NCBI RefSeq assembly: GCF_017742835.1
Contig: NZ_CP072392.1
Span: 4,301,695 to 4,365,694 of the forward strand
Source of the DNA: Aquabacter sp. L1I39
Lineage (GTDB): Bacteria > Pseudomonadota > Alphaproteobacteria > Rhizobiales > Xanthobacteraceae
DNA length: 64,000 nucleotides
Direction: 5' to 3'
Shown: piece after piece, positions 1 through 7,558 of the stretch
Layout of the letters: every line of letters starts with the position of its first letter
Position numbering within the stretch: position 1 is the first letter of the stretch
Made by a program: the position numbers and the translations under genes
Notes under the pieces: generated by a model
Database searches by the model: none
What the model saw: the letters and a program-made list of their open reading frames with translations, nothing else
What the model was told of the DNA's origin: nothing

Positions 1-924
1 GCCTTCGGTGGGGTGGGCGACCAGGCGCTTCATGCGCCAGTTGAGGAAGGACAGGACGAGGCCGTTGCCGTCGGGAACCTGCCGGCCGATAAAGCCGGGC
101 AGGCGGGAGCGCGCCTCTTCCAGGATCGAATACTGCCCCGGGTCCAGCACCAGGGCGGCGAGGCGCGGCTCCTTGCTCGCCCCCCGCGCGGCAAGATAGC
201 CGCCGAGGCTGAGGCCCATGAGCACCACTTGGTCCTTGTCCACCAGGTCATGGGCGAGCACGAAGTCCATGACCGGTGTGATGACGGCCTCCCAGTCCGG
301 CCGCAGCGTCATGCCATGGCGGATCAGCGCCTCGCCCTGGCCCGGCCCGTCGAAGACCAGCACATTATAGCCCCGCTGGAGCGCCGCCGCCCCGCTATAG
401 AAGAAGCATTCCTCCGCCGTGCCGTCATAGCCGCCGGTGATGATGAGGGTGCGGCGCGGCTTGTCGGTGACCGAGGGGCGCAGGAAAATGCCGTGCAAGG
501 TGGTGTCGCCGAAGGGGATGCGCACGCTGTCCGCCGGCGTGCGCATGAGGGCGCAGGCCCGCGCGAAGGCTTCCCGCTGGCGCTCATAGGCCTCCTTCAG
601 GCGCGGGTCCGGCGGCGCCTGGAGCAGGAAGATGGCGGCGGTGCGGAAATAGTTGGAGGCGCGCAGGAAGGCGTCGCGGGCGCTGGCGCCCCGCCCGGCC
701 AAGAGGCTCGCCTGCCCGGCATCATAGAGGCGCTGGGCGAGCGCGGTCCATTCGCCGTACCAGCGCTCCGTATGGCCATTGGGGATGCGCCCGGCCACCG
801 CAAAGCATTCGCCGATATCGGCGCCGCCATAGAAGGTGTGGCCGAGGGTGCGCAGGAATTGCGCCTCGAACAGGTCGTCCTTGAACTGGAGCGGCATGGC
901 GTCGTCCTTGAAGGGCGGCGCCAT
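1..924 (-). CDS. alpha/beta hydrolase, C-terminus cut by window edge
   Basis: The gene runs off the left edge; 308 codons are visible and the distal catalytic His is outside. The alpha/beta-hydrolase signature is clear: an oxyanion-hole segment TGGYDGT near residues 163-169, FDGPGQG near 191-197 and the nucleophile elbow GLSLGG with Ser239. A helical N-terminal domain of about 130 residues before the hydrolase core resembles FrsA/2,6-dihydropseudooxynicotine-hydrolase-like esterases. That suggests a C-C bond or ester hydrolase; the substrate is unknown. The start chosen is the ATG at 924; a second in-frame ATG at 897 is possible. The GNAT gene lies upstream on the same strand, 90 bp away. Confidence 0.85.
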   Translation of the reverse strand, partial: MAPPFKDDAMPLQFKDDLFEAQFLRTLGHTFYGGADIGECFAVAGRIPNGHTERWYGEWTALAQRLYDAGQASLLAGRGASARDAFLRASNYFRTAAIFLLQAPPDPRLKEAYERQREAFARACALMRTPADSVRIPFGDTTLHGIFLRPSVTDKPRRTLIITGGYDGTAEECFFYSGAAALQRGYNVLVFDGPGQGEALIRHGMTLRPDWEAVITPVMDFVLAHDLVDKDQVVLMGLSLGGYLAARGASKEPRLAALVLDPGQYSILEEARSRLPGFIGRQVPDGNGLVLSFLNWRMKRLVAHPTEG

Positions 925-1014
925 TCAATCAGAGGACCGGCGATAAATCACGGGGTTAGCGTAGAGGACGGCGCAGGCCCCCGCGGCTTCAAGGCGGGCA
1001 TGCACGGCCTTGGC

Positions 1015-1554
1015 TCAGCGTGTGGCCGTGGCGCCGGGCATGACCTTCTCGAACTCGAACGCCTCGTCCACGCCTGGAAAGTCCTGCGTGCCGGGGCGGT
1101 TCGGGTCCGCATGATGCGCATTGTAGAAGGCGGTGATCTTGAACCCGCATTTGTTGACGTAGAAGTGGATGTTACGCTTCTCGAAATAGGGCGTGTGCGT
1201 GTGCCAGACCCGTGTGTCGGGATATCGTTGCTCGATGGCGGTCCAGGCCCGATGTCCCAGGCCCTGGCCATGAGCGGCCGGCGAGATGAAAAAAAGATCG
1301 AGGGCGTTTTGTTTCGTGGTGGTGTTGATGGTCACCACAGCACCCCCGACCTTCTCTCCGTCGCGCAAGATATGAAGCACCTCGGCGCCCGGCGCGGCGA
1401 ACGCGCTGTCCAGGTCTTCATCGGGCGGGATCGGGCCGTCGGTCAGCGGTCCGAATTCCTTGATGACGGCCAGCGCGAAGGCCTCCTGCAGGTTTTTCTT
1501 GAAGGCCGGCAGATCGGCGGGATGGGCTTCGGCGAGTGTGATCGGTTCAGGCAT
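1015..1554 (-). CDS. GNAT family N-acetyltransferase
   Basis: This is a 179-residue single-domain GNAT acetyltransferase. The acetyl-CoA pyrophosphate-binding loop of motif A is visible as HGQGLGHRA at residues 95-103, preceded by the beta4 strand NALDLFFISP. The family transfers an acetyl group from acetyl-CoA to an amine of a small molecule or protein; the acceptor cannot be predicted. An AGGAG ribosome-binding site lies about 10 nt upstream of the ATG at 1554. It precedes the alpha/beta hydrolase on the same strand, so the two may be co-transcribed. The MFS gene is divergent. Confidence 0.85.
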   Translation of the reverse strand: MPEPITLAEAHPADLPAFKKNLQEAFALAVIKEFGPLTDGPIPPDEDLDSAFAAPGAEVLHILRDGEKVGGAVVTINTTTKQNALDLFFISPAAHGQGLGHRAWTAIEQRYPDTRVWHTHTPYFEKRNIHFYVNKCGFKITAFYNAHHADPNRPGTQDFPGVDEAFEFEKVMPGATATR

Positions 1555-1747
1555 GATGGTCTGCTCCTGTCACGCTTTGGCGTCCAAACTGTGGTCGCCG
1601 GAGGGGCGGGAGGCGGCTGTGGAGCGTGTCCGCCGAGGGACAGGAGCAGCCCGGAAAGCGGCCGCATGACTGGCTTGCATCACACGGGCTTGCTGCAATG
1701 CAGCAAGAGGTGCACCCTGGCCTCCTCCTCATCTGCCCCGGTTGCCC

Positions 1748-2926
1748 ATGCCGCTCTCGCTGCTCGCCCTCGCCGTCGCCGCCTTCGGCATTGGCACGAC
1801 CGAATTCGTGGTCATGGGCCTTCTGCCCGACGTGGCCCGTGACCTCGGCGTGACCATTCCCGCCGCCGGCCTGCTGGTGACGGGCTATGCGCTGGGCGTG
1901 GTGATCGGCGCGCCGGTCATGGCCATCCTCACTGCCGCCTTGCCCCGCAAGGCGACGCTGGTGGGGCTGATGGCGCTGTTCATCGGCGGCAATGTGCTGT
2001 GCGCCCTGGCGCCGAGCTATGGGCTGCTCATGGGCGCGCGCATCGTCACCGCCTTCTGCCATGCGGCCTTTTTCGGCATCGGCTCGGTGGTGGCGGCGGA
2101 CCTTGTGCCGCGCCAGAAACGGGCGCAGGCCATCGCGCTGGTGTTCGCGGGGCTGACCATCGCCAATGTGCTGGGCGTGCCGGCGGGCACCGCCTTCGGC
2201 CAGTGGATGGGCTGGCGGGCCACCTTCTGGGCGGTGGCGGTCATCGGCATCGCGGCGCTCTGCGCCCTCATCGTGCTGGTGCCCGGCCGCCTGCCCATGG
2301 CGCATGGCGGCATCCTCAAGGAATTCCGGGTGCTGGGGAACGGGCAGGTGATGCTGGCCATGCTCATTTCCGTGCTGTGCTCGGCGAGCCTGTTCTGCGT
2401 CTTCACCTATATCTCGCCCTTGCTGTCGGAGGTGACGGGCCTCTCCGCCCCCGCCATCACCGGCGCGCTGCTGCTGTTCGGCGTGGGGCTCACAGCCGGC
2501 AACATGCTGGGCGGGCGGCTGGCGGACTGGAAGCTGATGCCGTCCCTCATCGGCACCATCCTGGCGCTGCTGGTGGTGCTGCTGGCCTTCGTGCCCGGCG
2601 CCCGCGCCCCGGTGCCGGCTTTGGCGCTGCTGCTCATCTGGGGGGTGCTCGCCTTCGCGCTGGTGCCGCTCCTTCAATTGCGGGTGGTGGACACGGCGGC
2701 TTCGGCGCCGAACCTGGCCTCCACCCTCAACCAAGGCGCCTTCAACCTGGGCAATGCCATGGGCGCCTGGATCGGCGCGGTGGCCATCACCCATGGCATC
2801 GCCTATGGCCATTTGCCCTTCGTCTCGGTGGGATTGTCGCTCCTGGCGCTGCTGGCGAGCCTCTTGTCCGCCGCCCTAGACCGCCCGGCGGTGCGCCGCC
2901 CAAGCCCGGTGGAATGCGGGGAATAG
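1748..2926 (+). CDS. MFS transporter, DHA1 family (YdhP/AraJ-like)
   Basis: This is a proton-coupled inner-membrane exporter of about 392 residues with twelve hydrophobic segments. The N-terminal segment GIGTTEFVVMGLLP and the downstream PAAGLLVTGYALGV closely follow the E. coli YdhP/AraJ/SotB-type drug and sugar efflux branch of the DHA1 family. Substrates of these proteins range from arabinose to drugs, so specificity is open. The ATG at 1748 is preferred; an in-frame TTG at 1742 would add two residues. No strong ribosome-binding site precedes either. The gene is monocistronic and divergent from the GNAT gene. Confidence 0.85.
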   Translation: MPLSLLALAVAAFGIGTTEFVVMGLLPDVARDLGVTIPAAGLLVTGYALGVVIGAPVMAILTAALPRKATLVGLMALFIGGNVLCALAPSYGLLMGARIVTAFCHAAFFGIGSVVAADLVPRQKRAQAIALVFAGLTIANVLGVPAGTAFGQWMGWRATFWAVAVIGIAALCALIVLVPGRLPMAHGGILKEFRVLGNGQVMLAMLISVLCSASLFCVFTYISPLLSEVTGLSAPAITGALLLFGVGLTAGNMLGGRLADWKLMPSLIGTILALLVVLLAFVPGARAPVPALALLLIWGVLAFALVPLLQLRVVDTAASAPNLASTLNQGAFNLGNAMGAWIGAVAITHGIAYGHLPFVSVGLSLLALLASLLSAALDRPAVRRPSPVECGE

Positions 2927-3111
2927 GGGCACCGCCTCGTCTTAGCCTTGTCTGCGCCCGGCCGCGTTAACGAATTGGGCACGCTGAATAGCATCCTTTT
3001 TCCCAGGTTGGCGGATCTTTACCAGCCCGCAAGGGGCGCCCCCTAGCGTCCTCCCATGGAGCGGCCTCGGCCGCGGGGAGACATGTGCCGCCACGGCGGC
3101 CGAGGTGCGCG

Positions 3112-3276
3112 ATGAAGGTTCTCTTGTCCCGCTTCGTGAGGGAAGAACGCGGATCCACCGCGCTCGAATATGGTTTGATCGCCGCCGGACTGTCGGTGGC
3201 CATTGTCACCGTGGTCACGCAAATCGGCGTCACCCTGGTGCGCCTGAAGGCGTCTGCCGCGGCGGCGGGGAACTGA
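3112..3276 (+). CDS. Flp/Fap type IVb pilin
   Basis: This is a 54-residue pilin precursor of the Flp family, the major subunit of Tad-type adhesive pili. The short basic leader ends at a prepilin cleavage context Gly-Ser-Thr-Ala-Leu-Glu-Tyr. The conserved Glu-Tyr pair follows the cleavage site, and the hydrophobic helix (GLIAAGLSVAIVTVV) comes next. The ATG at 3112 is preferred because it gives the usual Flp length and has GAGG about 8 nt upstream; an in-frame upstream start at 3085 would only add a charged stretch. The CpaA-like peptidase begins 8 bp downstream and would process it. No other tad/cpa genes occur in the window. Confidence 0.9.
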   Translation: MKVLLSRFVREERGSTALEYGLIAAGLSVAIVTVVTQIGVTLVRLKASAAAAGN

Positions 3277-3283
3277 CGCGCCC

Positions 3284-3760
3284 ATGCCCGCTCCAAGCCT
3301 CATCGGCGATGTCCTGGTGATCGGGCTGTTCCCGACGGCCCTGTGCACCACCATCGCCACGGATCTCGCCCGCCGGGTGATTCCCAATTTGGTGGTGCTG
3401 GCCCTTTTGGCGGGCTTCGCCCTTCTGGCGGCCATCCATGGCGTGCCCGACCTGAAGCTGCGCCTTTATCTGGCGGCGGGCGTGCTGGGCGTGGGGTTCC
3501 TGCTGTTTTCCGCCGACGTGATCGGGGCGGGCGATGCCAAGCTCGCCGCCGCCGTGGTGCCCTGGCTGGATCCGGGGCAGGTGCCGGCCTTTCTCCTCCT
3601 GTGCGGCCTTTTGGGCGCGGGGCTGGTGGCGGCGACCCTGTGGCGCCACCGTTTGCAGCGCCTGCGCCTGTCGGCCTTACCGGCATTGCCCTATGGCGTG
3701 GCGCTGGCGGGCGCGGCGCTTCTGCTCTTTCCCTTCTCCACCTTGATGGGCGCGGCCTGA
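3284..3760 (+). CDS. cpaA: A24 family prepilin peptidase (CpaA/TadV-like)
   Basis: This is a 158-residue inner-membrane aspartyl protease that removes the leader peptide from Flp pilin. Both catalytic aspartates are visible: one in the N-terminal cytoplasmic loop (ATDLARRVIPN) and one in the GAGDAKL motif (GxGD signature) near residues 84-90. The hydrophobic segments fit the short TadV/CpaA type without the methyltransferase domain of PilD. It starts 8 bp after the flp stop codon, so the two form a minimal bicistronic pilin-processing unit. The rest of the secretion apparatus must be elsewhere or absent. Confidence 0.9.
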   Translation: MPAPSLIGDVLVIGLFPTALCTTIATDLARRVIPNLVVLALLAGFALLAAIHGVPDLKLRLYLAAGVLGVGFLLFSADVIGAGDAKLAAAVVPWLDPGQVPAFLLLCGLLGAGLVAATLWRHRLQRLRLSALPALPYGVALAGAALLLFPFSTLMGAA

Positions 3761-3832
3761 ACCGCTCGCGTCTGCGGCGCTCTGGTTTAAACTCCGGTGC
3801 CTGATTCACAGGCCCGGTTCCCGGAGTGCCCC

Positions 3833-5212
3833 ATGTCCGACGCGTCCCGCCCCGCATTCCTTGCCCCCGCCGATGCCGAGAGCCTGCCCGTCTGGTGCGT
3901 GAGCGCCGCCGGCTTTCCGCCCGAGGGCCTGCCCGCCGCTGCCCGTGCCTTTGCATCGGCCGCCGGCTTTGCGGGGGAGAGCGGCAAGCTCCTGCCGGTG
4001 CCGGGCGAAGGGGGAGCGGTGGTGGGCTTCCTGTTCGGCGTGCCGGGGGAGGGGGGCGATGCCTTCGCGCTCGGCGCCCTGCCGGGCCTCCTGCCCGCCG
4101 GCACCTATCGGCTGGAAGGGGAGGTCCCCGCCCAGGGCGCGCTCGCCTTTGCGCTCGGCACCTACAAGTTCGACCGCTACCGCGCCGCCTCCAAAACCAA
4201 GGCCGTGCGCCTGAAGCCTGGCGCGACCCTCGACGTGGCCGCGCTCACCCGCACCTTCGAGGCGGTGAGCCTGGTGCGCGATCTCGTCAACACGCCCTCC
4301 AATGACCTCGGCCCCGCCGACATCGAGGCCGCCGCCCGGGCGCTCGCCGCCCGCCATGGCGGGGAGGCGCGGGTGATCGTGGGCGATGCCCTGCTGTCCG
4401 AGAATTTTCCGCTCATCCATGCGGTGGGCCGCGCCGCCGCCCGCGCCCCGCGCCTCATCGACCTGACGTTTGGCCCCGTGGACGCGCCCAAGGTGACGCT
4501 GGTGGGCAAGGGCGTCGCCTTCGACACCGGCGGCCTCGACATCAAGACCTCCGCCGGCATGCTGCTCATGAAGAAGGACATGGGCGGCGCCGCCTCCGCG
4601 CTGGGGCTGGCCCATCTCATTCTCTCGCGCGGGCTGAAGGTGCGGCTGCGGGTGCTCATTCCGGCGGTGGAAAATGCCATTTCGGCGGACGCCTTCCGCC
4701 CCGGCGACGTACTGCGCTCCCGCAAGGGCCTCACGGTGGAGATCGGTAATACCGACGCCGAGGGCCGGCTGATCCTCGCCGATGCGCTCGATCTGGCGGA
4801 TGCGGAAAGCCCCGACCTGCTGATCGACTTCGCCACGCTGACGGGCGCGGCCCGCGTGGCCCTCGGCCCGCAATTGCCGCCGGCCTATACGGACGATGAT
4901 GCCCTGGCGGAGGATCTTGCCCGGCATGCGACGGCGGTGGCCGATCCGCTCTGGCGCCTACCCTTGTGGCGGCCGTACATGTCCATGCTCGAGTCCAAGG
5001 TGGCGGATATCAACAATGCGGGGTCGGGCGGCTTTGCCGGCTCCATCACCGCCGCTCTGTTCCTGTCGCGCTTCGTGGAGCACGCCAAGAGCTGGCTGCA
5101 CCTGGACATCTATGCCTGGAACCCCTCCTCCAAGCCCGGCCGTCCCGAAGGCGGGGAGGCGCAGACCATCCGCGCCCTCGATGCGCTGCTCGCGGAGCGG
5201 TATGGCGCATGA
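3833..5212 (+). CDS. M17 leucyl aminopeptidase family protein
   Basis: This is a 459-residue cytosolic metallo-aminopeptidase that removes N-terminal residues from peptides. The C-terminal catalytic domain carries the M17 signatures: a KGVAFDTGG segment with metal ligands and the catalytic Lys, a KKDMGG segment, and NTDAEGRL with the Asp/Glu ligands and catalytic Arg. The N-terminal part is a divergent M17 N-domain. The ATG at 3833 with GGAG 8-9 nt upstream is chosen over an in-frame GTG at 3797. The stop overlaps the ATG of the NlpC/P60 gene, so the two are translationally coupled. Confidence 0.93.
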   Translation: MSDASRPAFLAPADAESLPVWCVSAAGFPPEGLPAAARAFASAAGFAGESGKLLPVPGEGGAVVGFLFGVPGEGGDAFALGALPGLLPAGTYRLEGEVPAQGALAFALGTYKFDRYRAASKTKAVRLKPGATLDVAALTRTFEAVSLVRDLVNTPSNDLGPADIEAAARALAARHGGEARVIVGDALLSENFPLIHAVGRAAARAPRLIDLTFGPVDAPKVTLVGKGVAFDTGGLDIKTSAGMLLMKKDMGGAASALGLAHLILSRGLKVRLRVLIPAVENAISADAFRPGDVLRSRKGLTVEIGNTDAEGRLILADALDLADAESPDLLIDFATLTGAARVALGPQLPPAYTDDDALAEDLARHATAVADPLWRLPLWRPYMSMLESKVADINNAGSGGFAGSITAALFLSRFVEHAKSWLHLDIYAWNPSSKPGRPEGGEAQTIRALDALLAERYGA

Positions 5213-6087
5213 GCGGAGCGGGTGGAGAAATGAGTGAGCAAAGACGCGATCCGCGCCTCACCCCCGCGCGGGCGGACCTGGCGGCGGAAAGCCTGCGGGG
5301 CATCGTCGACGCGCCCCGCTATGTGGCGGGGGAAGAGCGCCGGGTGGTGGTGCCCGTCGCCCCGCTGCGGCGCGAGCCCTATGCCGGGGCCTCCCTCGAC
5401 ACCGAGGCGCTCTATGGCGAGGCGGTCACCGTCTTCGAGGATGATGCGGAAGGCTGGTCCTGGGTGCAATTGGCGGCGGATGGCTATGTGGGCTACATGC
5501 CCACCGCCGCGCTCTGGACCTCCGGCCCCGCGCCCACCCACCGGGTGAAGGTGGGCCGCACCTTTCTCTTCCCCGGTCCCGACATCAAGCTGCCGCCCAT
5601 GGATGGCCTGTGCTTCGGCAGCCTGGTGGCGGTGCGGCGCATGGACGGACGCTTCGCTTTCACGGAGCGGGGGGCGATCTTCGCCGCCCATCTGGAGCCG
5701 CTCGGCGCGCGGGAGGCTGACTTCGTGGAGGTGGCCACTCGATTCCTGGGCGTGCCCTATCTGTGGGGCGGACGGTCGGCGCTGGGGCTCGACTGCTCGG
5801 GCCTGGTGCAGACGGCGCTCAATGCCTGTGGCCTCCCATGCCCCCGTGACAGCCACCAGCAGGAGGCCGCGCTCGGCGCGTCCCTTCCCTTGGACGGGCC
5901 TTTCCAGCGGGGCGACCTGCTGTTCTGGCCGGGCCATGTGGCCATCGTCGCGGCGCCGGATGTGCTCCTGCACGCCAATGCCCACCACATGATGGTGGCC
6001 CGCGAGCCGCTCGGCCCCGCGCTGCAACGCATCGCGGACGCGGGCCTGCCCCTGCGCACGGCAAAGCGGCTGGCGCTCTCCGCCTGA
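5209..6087 (+). CDS. NlpC/P60 family cell-wall hydrolase
   Basis: This 292-residue protein has an N-terminal pair of SH3-like segments (about residues 40-170) and a C-terminal NlpC/P60 cysteine peptidase domain. The catalytic Cys lies in GLDCSGLVQ and the His in GHVAIV, with LLHANAHH as the third conserved block. The family cleaves peptide stems of murein, typically the D-Glu-mDAP bond. No signal peptide is seen, so it may act on recycled muropeptides, which would fit its coupling to the aminopeptidase. The start at 5209 overlaps the upstream stop as ATGA and has GGAG 11 nt before it. The ATG at 5230 is an alternative. Confidence 0.9.
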   Translation: MSGAGGEMSEQRRDPRLTPARADLAAESLRGIVDAPRYVAGEERRVVVPVAPLRREPYAGASLDTEALYGEAVTVFEDDAEGWSWVQLAADGYVGYMPTAALWTSGPAPTHRVKVGRTFLFPGPDIKLPPMDGLCFGSLVAVRRMDGRFAFTERGAIFAAHLEPLGAREADFVEVATRFLGVPYLWGGRSALGLDCSGLVQTALNACGLPCPRDSHQQEAALGASLPLDGPFQRGDLLFWPGHVAIVAAPDVLLHANAHHMMVAREPLGPALQRIADAGLPLRTAKRLALSA

Positions 6088-6216
6088 AACGACCCCGTGC
6101 CAGCGGGAAAGTGTCGCCAAACGTGAAGGCCGGGCGGGCTGCGTTCGGCCCGCATGGCGGATAGGGTCTGCGCGCCCGCCCCGGTGGCGGACACTTGTCC
6201 TCCGCCATCAAAGGTC

Positions 6217-7110
6217 ATGACCGTGCTGCCCAAGGGTGTCTCCGCCTTCCCCATCACCCCCGCTGATGCCGATGGCACGGTGGATGCCGGCGCCCTCCAC
6301 GGCCTCGTCGCCCGCCTCGCGGCGGCCGGCGTGGACAGCATCGGGCTTCTGGGCAGCACCGGCACCTATCCCTTCCTCAGCCGCGCCGAACGCCTGCGCG
6401 CTTTGGAGACCGGGCTTGCGGCGGCGGAAGGCGTGCCGGTCCTGGTGGGCATCGGCGCCCTGCGCACCGACGAGACGGTCCGCCTCGCCCAGGATGCCAA
6501 GGCGGCCGGCGCGACGGCGGGGCTGCTGGCGGCGGTGTCCTATACGCCGCTCACCGACGACGAGGTGTTCGCGCATTTCGCCACCGTGGCCCGGGAGGCG
6601 GGGCTGCCGCTCTGCATCTATGACAATCCCGCCACCACCCATTTCCGCTTCACCCCCGCTTTGGTGGCGCGCCTTGCCCAACTGCCGGAGGTGGTGGCCA
6701 TCAAGAGCACGGCGCCGGAGCCGGCGGCGATCGGCGCGCATCTGGCCGAGTTGCGGGCGGCCGTGCCCTCGGGATGCGTGGTGGGCTATAGTGGCGACTG
6801 GCATTGCGCGGAAGCGCTGATCGCCGGGGCGGATGCCTGGTTCAGCGTGCTGGCGGGCCTCTTCCCCATGCAGGCCATGGAGATCGCGCAGGCGGTGTCG
6901 GCCGGCGATCTGGCCCGGGCGCGGGCGCTCGATCTTCGGCTGAAACCGCTCTGGGACCAGTTCCGCCGCCATTCCAGCTTGCGGGTCATGTATGCGGCGG
7001 CGACCGGGATGGGCCTCGTCTCCAGTTTGCCGCCGCGTCCCCTCCTGCCGCTGGCGCCGGCCGTGCAGGCCGAGGTGGCGGCTACCTTGGCAGCGCTGGG
7101 TCTGGCGTGA
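6217..7110 (+). CDS. dihydrodipicolinate synthase family (DapA/NAL superfamily) lyase
   Basis: This is a 297-residue TIM-barrel class I aldolase/lyase. The Schiff-base Lys is in VAIKST, the conserved Tyr in IYDNPATT, and the pyruvate-carboxylate-binding loop reads GSTGTYP where true DapA has GTTGE. That deviation and the C-terminal sequence argue for a pyruvate-dependent lyase or dehydratase of another substrate rather than lysine biosynthesis. AAAGG lies just upstream of the ATG at 6217. It is convergent with the Nudix gene, with 10 bp between the stops. Confidence 0.85.
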   Translation: MTVLPKGVSAFPITPADADGTVDAGALHGLVARLAAAGVDSIGLLGSTGTYPFLSRAERLRALETGLAAAEGVPVLVGIGALRTDETVRLAQDAKAAGATAGLLAAVSYTPLTDDEVFAHFATVAREAGLPLCIYDNPATTHFRFTPALVARLAQLPEVVAIKSTAPEPAAIGAHLAELRAAVPSGCVVGYSGDWHCAEALIAGADAWFSVLAGLFPMQAMEIAQAVSAGDLARARALDLRLKPLWDQFRRHSSLRVMYAAATGMGLVSSLPPRPLLPLAPAVQAEVAATLAALGLA

Positions 7111-7120
7111 CCATCCCGGC

Positions 7121-7558
7121 TCAAGGGGGCAGGCGGAACGCCTCCTCGGCGGTCTCCACCACGCCGGAGCTGAGGTCGGCCTCAATGCGGCGCAGGTCAT
7201 CCAGAGTGAACCAGGCCACTTCCAGCGCATCATCGGCGGCCACCGCGCGGGGGTCCGCCCCTACGGGATGACAGAGCACCGCGACCATCAGGTAATGGTG
7301 CCGCAGCACGCCCTCGCCGTCGCGGTCGAGGCAGTCCAGCACCTTGAAAGCGGGGCCGGCGGCGGCGGTGATGCCGGTTTCCTCCTCAAGCTCACGCACT
7401 GCCGCCTCGGCGATGGTCTCGCCCCATTCCATGCGCCCGCCGGGAAAACCCCACCGGCCGGCATCGGGCGGATTGGCGCGGCGCACCAGCAGCAGGTGCG
7501 CGCCCCGCCGCAGCACGGCCAGCGCCGCGCAGCCGGGGCGAGGGGGCGGGCCGCTCAC
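7121..7558 (-). CDS. NUDIX hydrolase
   Basis: This is a 145-residue Nudix pyrophosphohydrolase. The full Nudix box is present: Gly41, Glu47 and the R55-E56-L-E-E59-E60-T-G62 helix, with WGFPGG just before it. The family hydrolyses nucleoside diphosphates linked to another moiety; the overall form resembles ADP-ribose/NADH pyrophosphatases. Its ATG overlaps the stop codon of the diguanylate cyclase gene (positions 7555-7558), so expression is coupled to that signalling gene. Confidence 0.9.
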   Translation of the reverse strand: MSGPPPRPGCAALAVLRRGAHLLLVRRANPPDAGRWGFPGGRMEWGETIAEAAVRELEEETGITAAAGPAFKVLDCLDRDGEGVLRHHYLMVAVLCHPVGADPRAVAADDALEVAWFTLDDLRRIEADLSSGVVETAEEAFRLPP

